A DNA stretch of 30,535 nucleotides from UBA5734 sp964499985. GTDB lineage: Bacteria; Bacillota; Clostridia; Saccharofermentanales; UBA5734. Shown one piece after another: positions 1 through 5,853 of this stretch. The stretch is from assembly GCA_964499985.1 (NCBI GenBank), contig CAZCMX010000024.1, positions 1 through 30,535 on the forward strand, read 5' to 3'. The position numbers and the translations under genes are program-made. The stretch's first letter is position 1, and each line of letters opens with the position of its first letter. The notes below the pieces were generated by a model. That model saw only the letters and a list, made by a program, of their open reading frames with translations. It did no database searches and was not told the DNA's origin.

Positions 1-842
1 GCATCTTCTGACGGGAACAGCCAGGGCGATATGATGCTCTTTTTAGCCAGCTTAGCCTTCTGGGCCGCAATGATTTCCCGGGAGAACTCATTGATAAAGT
101 GCTTTTTCTGCCGCGCCCGCCAGTTCTTGCCGTCGGTAACCTTGCGCCTGGAATTGACAGCCTGATTCACCTTAAGCATCTCGCCATCGACTTCGGCATA
201 CTTTAATCCCAGCACTTCGCCCGGTCGCCAACCGGTGACAATCATCAACAACCAGGCGTATCCGTACCAGTAGGATCCAGCGCCACGATAGACGGCCTCA
301 AGCTGGCTCGGCTGAATTATCTCCTTGCCGATCACCGGCGCGTTCTTGGGAACATAGAGGCCATCAGGCAAGGTCTCGATCATTCTTGACCGCATGGCGA
401 AGCCGCAGAAGTCCGTGATAGTGCCCATGATATTTTTCAAGACTTTTTTTGATAGCTCCTTGCGGATCAGCTCGCCGTTCTTGTTTTTCCTCGTCGGTTT
501 GGCATTGTTGATGACAGCCTGCCAGTCATAAGTCGTGACGGATCCAACCTTGCGGTGGCCGATCTCCGGCAGGATATAAAGCCTGCCGTACTTGTCGCGC
601 TGGATCCAGTTCTCACCCTTGCCAGTACGCTTCTCAACATCTTCCAGGTAAAGATCCCAGCAGCGGGCGACACGCCATCCGGCTTTGTCTGACCCACCTT
701 CAACGGCCGCGGCATGCTTCCGACGCACTTCCGCCATCCCGGCCCGGCCAGGCTTTGAGGATACAAAGCACCGGCGCCTGCCGTTGACGTGCGTGTCCAG
801 CCGCCATCGCTTTTCTGTTTCGGACCATACTGGGGTTGCCAT
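1..842 (-). CDS. Phage tyrosine integrase, N-terminal 280 residues (cut by window edge)
   Basis: An open frame runs leftward from ATG at 842 to the window edge without a stop. The start is set by a strong ribosome binding site (GAGGAGG, 843-860). An N-terminal region (residues 1-50) like an AP2-type or arm-binding domain is followed by a SAM-like core-binding region (about 57-160). The catalytic domain then begins: IVTGWRPGEVLGL at 202-213 is box I of tyrosine recombinases, with R206 as the first catalytic Arg. A beta-hairpin rich in Lys and Arg follows (231-248). The HxxR box and nucleophilic Tyr would lie outside the window. These enzymes catalyse site-specific prophage integration and excision. 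Its place beside hicAB, a repressor remnant and a tRNA gene fits a prophage left end. Whether the full gene is intact cannot be judged. Confidence 0.9.
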   Translation of the reverse strand, partial: MATPVWSETEKRWRLDTHVNGRRRCFVSSKPGRAGMAEVRRKHAAAVEGGSDKAGWRVARCWDLYLEDVEKRTGKGENWIQRDKYGRLYILPEIGHRKVGSVTTYDWQAVINNAKPTRKNKNGELIRKELSKKVLKNIMGTITDFCGFAMRSRMIETLPDGLYVPKNAPVIGKEIIQPSQLEAVYRGAGSYWYGYAWLLMIVTGWRPGEVLGLKYAEVDGEMLKVNQAVNSRRKVTDGKNWRARQKKHFINEFSREIIAAQKAKLAKKSIISPWLFPSED

Positions 843-866
843 AGCCGCCTCCTCTTGTGGTATGAT

Positions 867-883
867 GGCAGCAGAAAGCTGCC
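867..883. other. Small hairpin in the integrase leader
   Basis: A perfect 6-bp inverted repeat (GGCAGC, 5-nt AGAAA loop, GCTGCC) lies 25-41 bp upstream of the integrase ATG, in the 100-bp gap between integrase and hicB. It has no U tract, so it is not a standard terminator. It could shape translation of the integrase mRNA or be an operator. Confidence 0.35.
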
Positions 884-942
884 CTGTGGGCGGTTTGTAT
901 TGGGCCTGACGCTTGCTCTTGGACGGGGCGCGTCGGGTCTTT

Positions 943-1350
943 TTATGCCCCCTTACGGTCAGACAGGCCGAGATAATCCTTTAACGCAGATTGAAGCACC
1001 TGAGAAAAATTCACATTTGCTTTTTCGGCTTGATAGTTAAGCCAAGACGGCAGGGTTAAAGTCTTTTTTACGGCCTTGTTATCGTTCTCAATTCGGTAGG
1101 CGGCGGTATCGGCATCAATAAAGCTGACAAACTGGCCTTCACCAATCGCTGCCGTTTCAATCATCTTGGCTTCCGGGATGGCTTCGTTCGCATCCTCTGC
1201 CATGCAGAGCCACATTTCAACAGCATCTCTGGCCATGTCTATTGCATCCGCCAAGTCAGATCCGCTTGTAACACATCCCGGCAAAGCCGGTACTTTGACG
1301 CCAAAGCCAGATTCAATTTTAGTAAAAATTGCGGGGTAAACGTATTTCAT
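943..1350 (-). CDS. hicB: HicB-type antitoxin
   Basis: This 135-residue protein has the HicB layout. Residues 1-70 form the partially degraded RNase-H-like HicB fold (MKYVYPAIF, then GFGVKVPALPGCVTSG and DLADAIDMARDAVEMWL). Residues 93-128 look like a ribbon-helix-helix DNA-binding tail (KKTLTLPSWLNYQAEKAN, then NFSQVLQSALKDYL). HicB binds and neutralises the HicA ribonuclease and usually represses its own operon. It lies 32 bp downstream of hicA, in the usual toxin-first order, with an AAGGAGG site before the ATG. Such pairs are common prophage cargo and may help keep this remnant in place (inference). Confidence 0.88.
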   Translation of the reverse strand: MKYVYPAIFTKIESGFGVKVPALPGCVTSGSDLADAIDMARDAVEMWLCMAEDANEAIPEAKMIETAAIGEGQFVSFIDADTAAYRIENDNKAVKKTLTLPSWLNYQAEKANVNFSQVLQSALKDYLGLSDRKGA

Positions 1351-1382
1351 ACGGCCTCCTTATTTAATATTTGAGAGGGGGA

Positions 1383-1565
1383 TCACTTGATCCCCGCCTC
1401 TTTCAATATTTCTTCGGCTGTCCATTTCGGAATTTCATTGTGTCTCGGTATCGGTATCTTTACTCCGGGGTGATCTGGATTGATAACTGCATCATGCTTG
1501 CCCGACGTTGTTCGAAAATCCCAGCCGTGGTCTTTCAACATCCTGAGCAATTCCCGTCGTTTCAC
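1383..1565 (-). CDS. hicA: HicA-type mRNA interferase toxin
   Basis: This 60-residue protein has a dsRBD-like HicA fold. It begins MKRRELLRMLKDHGW, has the catalytic His in TSGKHDAV (H24), and ends in the family pattern IPRHNEIPKWTAEEILKEAGI. HicA cleaves mRNA and tmRNA and arrests growth when free of HicB. The length is normal and the catalytic His is present, so the toxin looks intact. Translation starts at GTG or ATG behind an AGGAGGTGGTCA-type site. It is the first gene after a near-consensus promoter and is followed by hicB. Confidence 0.88.
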   Translation of the reverse strand: MKRRELLRMLKDHGWDFRTTSGKHDAVINPDHPGVKIPIPRHNEIPKWTAEEILKEAGIK

Positions 1566-1586
1566 TTGACCACCTCCTATGTTTTA

Positions 1587-1615
1587 ATTATATACGTATT
1601 TACACGTATTGTCAA
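1587..1615 (-). promoter_or_regulatory. Consensus sigma-70/A promoter of hicAB
   Basis: On the minus strand TTGACA (1615-1610), a 17-bp spacer (1609-1593) and TATAAT (1592-1587) match the consensus at every position. It lies 22 bp upstream of the hicA start. Such a strong promoter on a toxin operon implies tight repression. Confidence 0.88.
1592..1609. promoter_or_regulatory. Palindromic operator inside the hicAB promoter spacer
   Basis: ATACGT-ATTTAC-ACGTAT is a perfect inverted repeat with 6-bp arms. It fills the spacer and touches the -10 box. A protein bound here would block RNA polymerase. HicB, through its ribbon-helix-helix tail, is the obvious candidate (inference). Confidence 0.65.
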
Positions 1616-1619
1616 TGAT

Positions 1620-2060
1620 TTATTGCACATCCTTGATCACTTTGATGGCCAGCCCCTGGATTGATACGATGGCTCTTTCTTCGCTGGCAAAGGTCCGCTC
1701 GGCGAAGGCCGGGTTCTCGGGTTGCAGTACTAGCACGTCGCCATACCGCCTGACGCGCTTCAGGGTGGCTTCTTCGCCATCTACAATGCAGACAGCAATC
1801 TGCCCGTTGTCCACGTCCTGCTGGGCCTTGCAGAGCACCAGCGAGCCGTCAGGGATGCCAGCGCCGATCATGGACTCACCCTTGACTCGGAGCGCATAAT
1901 TGACCGGCCAGTGCGGCGGTACGGCAATGTAGCCCTCGACGTACTGCTCACAGTACAAAGGGGTGCCAGCGGCAATCGTGCCCAGGATCGGGATGGATTT
2001 GGGCCCGATGACCTCGCCACGGGCTGAGAGCGAGACGGAGCCGGTCAGGGTGGCGGAGCC
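1620..2060 (-). pseudogene. LexA/CI-type prophage repressor, C-terminal peptidase S24 half only
   Basis: The frame encodes a complete S24/LexA-type domain. The self-cleavage region IPILGTIAAGTP keeps the Ala-Gly bond. The catalytic Ser is in RVKGESMIGAG and the catalytic Lys in EEATLKRVRR. The reading ends with a typical dimerisation region. Nothing upstream resembles the helix-turn-helix domain such repressors need. From about 2028-2067 rightward the frame runs antisense to an endolysin gene on the other strand. The DNA-binding half is therefore missing and this is a truncated prophage repressor. The break point is approximate. An intact chromosomal LexA is unlikely because of this context. 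Confidence 0.8.
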
Positions 2061-2426
2061 GAGAAAAATGCCCAGGTTCTTGCTGCAGCATTGTTGCGGA
2101 CCTATCCGGGCCTGATGGTGTATAAGCACCAGGACTGGTCCGGTAAGTACTGCCCCAATGTGATCCTGCGCCGTGGTGGGTGGGATGCTTTTAAGGCCGG
2201 TATTTACGACCTGCTGGACACGGCTCCGGAAGTTAATGCCCCGTCCTGCCTGGTCAAGATCACCGCGACCAAGCTTAACATCCGCAAGGGGCCCGGTGTT
2301 TTGAATGGCATCGCTGGCACAGTCTCAAAGGGATCGATCTACACGATCGTTGAGACTGCCGGAAACTGGGGCAAGCTCAAATCCGGCGCAGGCTGGATCA
2401 GCCTCAAACACGTGACTCGTGTCTAG
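2061..2426 (+). pseudogene. Prophage endolysin, C-terminal amidase end plus SH3b domain
   Basis: The frame is open from about 2028. Recognisable sequence starts near 2061 with NAQVLAAALLRTYPGL. HQDWSGKYCPNVIL follows, the closing segment of amidase-2-type N-acetylmuramoyl-L-alanine amidases, where the SGKxCP Cys normally helps bind zinc. After a linker, LVKITATKLNIRKGPG to the end is a bacterial SH3 cell-wall-binding domain. The first two thirds of the catalytic domain, including the first zinc His, are absent. No ribosome binding site fits a start here. It is the right-end lysis gene of the deleted prophage, fused tail-in to the repressor remnant on the opposite strand. Confidence 0.78.
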
Positions 2427-2561
2427 TTGGCCCTGCCCATACCGACCAGGACGCAGCTGCCCGCTTGCCACCATCGATAATCGGTGCGATGACCGGACAC
2501 TGATCCGCTGCCCACTTCACCCAACCAAGCACAGCCCGGATCTTTTGCCAGGACATAACAA

Positions 2562-2597
2562 AGCCCTCTCGCCTTAACCGGTGGGAGGGCTGTTTTA
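2562..2597 (+). terminator. Rho-independent terminator after the endolysin remnant
   Basis: The arms AGCCCTCTCGCC (2562-2573) and GGTGGGAGGGCT (2580-2591) pair with one mismatch and one wobble around a 6-nt loop. GTTTT follows. It closes the rightward prophage lysis transcript. Confidence 0.72.
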
Positions 2598-2606
2598 CGT
2601 TTGTTG

Positions 2607-2615
2607 TGGTATACT
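2607..2615 (+). promoter_or_regulatory. Extended -10 promoter ahead of the candidate small RNA
   Basis: TGG followed by TATACT gives an extended -10 element (TGn plus a hexamer matching TATAAT at 5 of 6 positions). There is no good -35, as extended -10 promoters allow. Initiation would fall near 2622. Confidence 0.45.
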
Positions 2616-2621
2616 ATCACC

Positions 2622-2798
2622 ATAGCACCTCACACGCTGAGCCTCGCCACTATCCGGCTTGTGATGCTGACCAAGTGAGGTCGTTTGTGGGCCATCTGCT
2701 CCCTGGTGAAAAAGCGGATTGGCCAAGGCCGCTGTTTGTGGCTAGGGAACGGAGAGTGCTGGGCGACGGCTGCTGGCTCTCCGTTTTGCTTTGTTTTG
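2622..2798 (+). ncRNA. Candidate structured small RNA, about 165-175 nt
   Basis: No convincing protein frame fills this stretch, but it folds into three consecutive domains. Domain 1 pairs ACCTCAC (2627-2633) with GTGAGGT (2675-2681), enclosing GAGCC (2639-2643) with GGCTT (2656-2660). Domain 2 pairs TCCCTGGT (2700-2707) with GCTAGGGA (2741-2748), enclosing AGCGG (2713-2717) with CCGCT (2729-2733). Domain 3 is an intrinsic terminator. An extended -10 element sits just upstream. I do not recognise it as 6S, SRP, tmRNA or RNase P RNA. It could be a phage-borne regulatory RNA or a chance fold in decayed phage DNA. Confidence 0.4.
2748..2798 (+). terminator. Rho-independent terminator of the candidate RNA
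   Basis: ACGGAGAG (2749-2756) pairs perfectly with CTCTCCGT (2777-2784) around a 20-nt loop. A T-rich run (TTTTGCTTTGTTTTG) follows. No rightward coding gene lies directly before it, which argues for a noncoding transcript. Confidence 0.7.
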
Positions 2799-2833
2799 AG
2801 TGATCCGGGGACTTTTTTCGTCCAGAAAATCCA

Positions 2834-2857
2834 TGTTACAACTTCTGTTACAACTTC
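2834..2857. repeat. 12-bp tandem direct repeat near the tRNA 3' end
   Basis: TGTTACAACTTC occurs twice in perfect tandem (2834-2845, 2846-2857). A shorter copy, TTACAAC, follows at 2874-2880. The position, between prophage DNA and the tRNA 3' end, suits integrase arm-type binding sites of an attachment region. That role is inferred. Confidence 0.55.
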
Positions 2858-2860
2858 CTA

Positions 2861-2899
2861 AAAATAAAAAACCTTACAACCGCTGAGGCTGTAAGGTTT
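2861..2899 (-). terminator. Rho-independent terminator of tRNA-Ala
   Basis: On the minus strand AAACCTTACA (2899-2890) pairs over 10 bp with TGTAAGGTTT (2878-2869) around an 11-nt loop, followed by a T-rich run (2870-2861). It starts 5 nt after the tRNA CCA end. Confidence 0.8.
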
Positions 2900-2904
2900 C
2901 AAGG

Positions 2905-2980
2905 TGGTGGAGCATAGGGGATTCGAACCCCTGACCCCGACACTGCCAGTGTCGTGCGCTCCCAACTGCGCTAATGCCCC
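2905..2980 (-). tRNA. tRNA-Ala (anticodon GGC)
   Basis: A full cloverleaf reads leftward. Acceptor GGGGCAT pairs with ATGCTCC and contains the G3-U70 wobble that marks alanine tRNAs. The D arm carries TTGGGA. The anticodon stem is CGACA/TGTCG with loop CTGGCAG, giving anticodon GGC (codon GCC). The T arm contains GGTTCGAATCC. The discriminator is A and CCA is encoded. Its 3' end faces the prophage remnant, the usual geometry when a tRNA gene is a phage attachment site. Confidence 0.95.
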
Positions 2981-2991
2981 GCGGCTTGATT

Positions 2992-3021
2992 ATTCTATTA
3001 TAGGGCCACTCTGTTTGTCAA
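2992..3021 (-). promoter_or_regulatory. Promoter of tRNA-Ala
   Basis: On the minus strand TTGACA (3021-3016), an 18-bp spacer and TAGAAT (2997-2992) lie about 12 bp before the mature tRNA 5' end. Confidence 0.72.
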
Positions 3022-3138
3022 CAGGTTTTCGTGTGGCCGGAAAGGGAATTTTTCAAACGGTTTTGAGCGGCTTGGTGATGCTGTCAAACATGGCCAGGAG
3101 GACGATCTGGCCAATGAGACAAAGAACAATTATCAAGT

Positions 3139-3144
3139 TATAAT
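3139..3144 (+). promoter_or_regulatory. Possible -10 box for the acyl-CoA synthetase gene
   Basis: A consensus TATAAT lies 97 bp upstream of the ATG at 3242. No matching -35 is visible at 16-18 bp. Apart from this and the tRNA promoter I see nothing in the 220 bp between 3022 and 3241. Confidence 0.35.
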
Positions 3145-3241
3145 AGTTCCTGATCGTCTGATTATCTTGCCGCAGCATCAGGGACCTGAACAGGCGGATC
3201 CTGTTGTTGCCTGGCCACTCAAGGAAGAGGAGCGACCTGCG

Positions 3242-5008
3242 ATGAAAAACATCCCCTTGTATGAAGTCCGTCCGATTCAAGACCTGCGTGACATGATCCG
3301 CCAAAGTGCCAGCCTGTATGGGGACAAACCTGTTTTCCTCGTCAAGGACCCGCGGGCCATAGGCCAGCAGTCTGCAGCGACACCTCAGGCTGGCCGCTCC
3401 TCAGAGACGCGCTCTGCGCCTTATCTACCGGTTTCCTATAAGAAGTATGCCCGGGATATTGATGCCCTCGGCACCTGGTTTTTTGCCCAGTCCCTGCAGG
3501 GCAGCCGGATTGCGATCCTGGCCGAGACCCGCTACGAGTGGTATGTGACCTACCTGGCCACGGTCAATGGCACTGGGATTGTGGTGCCGCTCGACAAGGA
3601 ATTGCCCCAGGCCGAGATCGCCAATCTCCTCAATCGCGCAAAAGCTGATGTGCTCGTCTATGCCTCATCCAAGCAAAAGGAGGTCGATGCGATCCGCAGC
3701 AGCATCGGCACGGTGAAAACCTTCATTGCCATGGACTCGCCGACGGTGGCGGGTGACCTTTATTTCTGGGATTGCCTGCAGCAGGGGGAGACCTTGCTCG
3801 CGCAGGGCTCGACCGATTTCACCGCTGCCCCGATCGATCCGGAAGTGCTGTCCATCCTGCTGTTCACTTCCGGAACCACCGCGATGTCCAAGGCCGTCAT
3901 GCTCAACCACCGCAATCTCTGCATCAACCTGCAGGCCATGTGTCAGATGCTCTATATCGGACCAGATGACGTTTTCCTGTCGGTGCTGCCGCTGCATCAT
4001 ACCTATGAATGCACCTGCGGCTTCCTCTGCCCGGTCTACCGCGGTGCCACCGTGGCGGTTTGCGAGGGCCTGCGCCATATTACGAAAAACATGCAGGAAT
4101 CGAAGGTCACGGTCCTGCTCGCTGTGCCGCTGATGCTTGAGCTGTTCTATAAGCGGATCATGAAATCAGCCACCGCGGATCCGAAGCTGGCCCGAAAATT
4201 CCGTCTCGGATTGAAGATCTCCGGTCTCCTGCGCAAGCTCGGCATCGATAAGCGCAAAAAGCTGTTCGCCAAGGTCCATGACAATTTCGGTGGCCACCTG
4301 CGCATCCTGATTGCGGGCGGTGCAGCGATCGACCCGGCGATCATCGCGGGCCTCAGGGATCTCGGCCTGGCGAGTGTGCAGGGCTATGGCCTGACCGAAT
4401 GCGCTCCGATCCTGGCGCTGAACCGCGATGTCGACTATAAGGACAATGCCGCCGGCCTGCCCCTGCCCGGGGTCGAGGTCAAGATCATCGATGCGGACGA
4501 GAACGGCATCGGCGAAATCGTCGGCCGCGGCCCCAACGTGATGATGGGCTACTACGAGAATGAAGAAGCGACGAAGGAAGCGATCGACAGCGAGGGCTTC
4601 TTCCATACCGGTGACCTCGGCTATCTCGACAAGGACGGCTTTGTGATCATTACGGGCCGCAAGAAAAATGTCATCATCGCCAAAAATGGCAAGAACATCT
4701 TCCCGGAGGAGATCGAATTCAAGCTCCTGCAGCATGACTTGATCGCTGAGTGCCTGGTCTCCGGCCGGCAGGACGACGATGGTGAAACCGTTGTCCGGGC
4801 AGACATTTTCCCAAATGAGGAGAAGGTCCGCGAGGTCTTCGGCGATGTCGCACTCGATTCCAAGGATGTGCGCGATGCCATCGACCAGATCATTCGCAGC
4901 GTCAACCATGGCATGGTCACTTACAAGTATATCCGTGAATTTGACCTCAGGCCGACGGAGTTTGAAAAGACCAGCTCGAAAAAAATCAAGCGCAATTACA
5001 GCAAATAG
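3242..5008 (+). CDS. AMP-forming long-chain acyl-CoA synthetase-like ligase
   Basis: This 588-residue member of the ANL adenylation superfamily activates a fatty acid with ATP and transfers it to CoA. Visible motifs are the P-loop LLFTSGTTAMSKAVML, the A5 motif GYGLTECAP, the A7 motif FHTGDLGYLDKDGF with the ribose-binding Asp, the hinge GRKKNVIIAKNGKNIFPEEIE, and a C-terminal SSKKIKR with the adenylation Lys. The layout and missing linker resemble bacterial FadD15/FAA1-type proteins. A TTG 25 codons upstream is possible, but ATG at 3242 has a GAGGAG site and starts the family-like segment. It stands alone between the tRNA and the redox cluster. The exact substrate is unknown; fatty-acid salvage is plausible. 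Confidence 0.92.
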   Translation: MKNIPLYEVRPIQDLRDMIRQSASLYGDKPVFLVKDPRAIGQQSAATPQAGRSSETRSAPYLPVSYKKYARDIDALGTWFFAQSLQGSRIAILAETRYEWYVTYLATVNGTGIVVPLDKELPQAEIANLLNRAKADVLVYASSKQKEVDAIRSSIGTVKTFIAMDSPTVAGDLYFWDCLQQGETLLAQGSTDFTAAPIDPEVLSILLFTSGTTAMSKAVMLNHRNLCINLQAMCQMLYIGPDDVFLSVLPLHHTYECTCGFLCPVYRGATVAVCEGLRHITKNMQESKVTVLLAVPLMLELFYKRIMKSATADPKLARKFRLGLKISGLLRKLGIDKRKKLFAKVHDNFGGHLRILIAGGAAIDPAIIAGLRDLGLASVQGYGLTECAPILALNRDVDYKDNAAGLPLPGVEVKIIDADENGIGEIVGRGPNVMMGYYENEEATKEAIDSEGFFHTGDLGYLDKDGFVIITGRKKNVIIAKNGKNIFPEEIEFKLLQHDLIAECLVSGRQDDDGETVVRADIFPNEEKVREVFGDVALDSKDVRDAIDQIIRSVNHGMVTYKYIREFDLRPTEFEKTSSKKIKRNYSK

Positions 5009-5057
5009 GCTGTTCTGCGCCCAATCGACTGCGTCCTGTGACTTTGGCACCAAACTG

Positions 5058-5087
5058 ACAGGCCAACCTGTGGTAGGGTAATCCTAC
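5058..5087. other. Two adjacent short hairpins
   Basis: ACAGG-CCAA-CCTGT (5058-5071) and GTAGG-GTAAT-CCTAC (5073-5087) are perfect 5-bp stems in the 111-bp gap between the acyl-CoA synthetase and the thioredoxin gene. No U tract follows, so termination is uncertain. Confidence 0.3.
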
Positions 5088-5119
5088 TGTCCATCCGAAG
5101 ACAAGCACAGGAGTTTGCT

Positions 5120-5611
5120 ATGGTAGATTATTCGAAAAAGATCCGCACGGGACTGATTGTGATCGTGGCTCTGGCCGTGGTTGCCGTCGGAATTTACGCC
5201 ATCTGGGCGAAAAACTCGCCGCAAAAGCAGGGTGCTGCCCATGCAGATCCAGCCATTTTCGAGCTGGTCTGGGACGGCTCCGCTTATAGCCATGTGGCGA
5301 TCGATGACTTCGCCGCCTATATGCAAAACACCAATGAGCCGATCCTGATCGACTTCTGGGCCGAATGGTGCAATCCTTGCCGTCTTTCTGCGCCGGCCAT
5401 CGAGGAACTGGCAAAAACATATGCGGGCAAGGCCAGGGTGGTCAAGATCAATACCGATTATGCCGGACCAGTCGCCCAGGCCTTTGGCGTCAGTGGCATT
5501 CCGCATTTCTCGATTGTCAAGGGCAGCACCGTTGTCGATTCCCTGACTGGTTACAGTGAAGAACTCGCCAGCATCCTGGGCGGCAAGCTCGATACGGTCC
5601 TGGCCGGTTGA
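5120..5611 (+). CDS. Membrane-anchored thioredoxin-like protein with CNPC active site
   Basis: This 163-residue protein has an N-terminal signal anchor (KKIRTG then IVIVALAVVAVGIYAIW, residues 6-29), placing the domain outside the membrane. The thioredoxin fold follows: FWAEWCNPCR with redox Cys84 and Cys87, and the cis-Pro loop GIPHF. The usual CGPC is replaced by CNPC, which should alter redox potential. AGGAG sits 7 nt before the ATG. It precedes a CXXC mini-protein and a polytopic 4Fe-4S protein, so it probably exchanges electrons or disulfides across the membrane with them (inference). TlpA/ResA-type proteins are close alternatives. Confidence 0.88.
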   Translation: MVDYSKKIRTGLIVIVALAVVAVGIYAIWAKNSPQKQGAAHADPAIFELVWDGSAYSHVAIDDFAAYMQNTNEPILIDFWAEWCNPCRLSAPAIEELAKTYAGKARVVKINTDYAGPVAQAFGVSGIPHFSIVKGSTVVDSLTGYSEELASILGGKLDTVLAG

Positions 5612-5621
5612 ATCCGGCCGG
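5600..5621. other. GC-rich hairpin over the thioredoxin stop codon
   Basis: GGCCGG (5602-5607), loop TTGAAT and CCGGCC (5614-5619) form a strong stem spanning the stop codon. No U tract follows. It may slow 3' exonucleases and set the ratio of the thioredoxin to downstream genes. Confidence 0.45.
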
Positions 5622-5647
5622 GGCCATAACCAGTCCCGGAGAAGGCA

Positions 5648-5677
5648 CAGAACCGTCCAGAATCGTCCAGAACCCCT
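5648..5677. repeat. Three tandem 10-bp units upstream of the CXXC mini-gene
   Basis: CAGAACCGTC, CAGAATCGTC and CAGAACCCCT follow one another with a one-helical-turn period. They lie 29 bp before the next start codon. This could be a protein-binding array or a minor slippage product. Confidence 0.4.
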
Positions 5678-5705
5678 GCTCCAGCTGGTTTGCCGGAGGT
5701 ATGAG

Positions 5706-5843
5706 ATGTCTTTGCAGACACAACGAATCCTGGTTTTTGCACTCGGCATCATCCTTTTGATCGGCGGGATTTTCCGGGGCGATATGCTTTTGCTTTGGCG
5801 GCGGGCAACCCAGCTTTGCCTGGGCTGCATCGGCATCGGTTGA
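5706..5843 (+). CDS. CD1871A-type CXXC mini-protein (45 aa)
   Basis: A 45-residue product has one membrane segment (ILVFALGIILLIGGIF, residues 8-23) and ends with CLGCIGIG. This matches the short CD1871A-type CXXC family found in Clostridia, as I recall it: N-terminal helix, FRGD/YRGE-like turn, then C-L-x-C-I-G-I-G at the C-terminus. GGAGGT lies 5 nt before the ATG. It sits between the thioredoxin and the 4Fe-4S membrane protein, the neighbourhood I associate with this family. The CXXC pair could be the thioredoxin partner or a metal ligand; no function is established that I know of. Confidence 0.82.
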   Translation: MSLQTQRILVFALGIILLIGGIFRGDMLLLWRRATQLCLGCIGIG

Positions 5844-5853
5844 GGAGGCTGGC

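Noticed and set aside
2423..2623. Leftward 66-codon frame after the endolysin remnant
   Set aside because: It spans the endolysin terminator hairpin and has no signal or similarity I can see.
3053..3304. Leftward 83-codon frame with a hydrophobic C-terminal helix between tRNA-Ala and the acyl-CoA synthetase
   Set aside because: It runs antisense through the start of the acyl-CoA synthetase, has no ribosome binding site and shows no family features outside one hydrophobic stretch.
4166..5053. Leftward 295-codon frame opposite the acyl-CoA synthetase
   Set aside because: It is a mirror of a strongly coding GC-rich gene, lacks domains and has no upstream signals.
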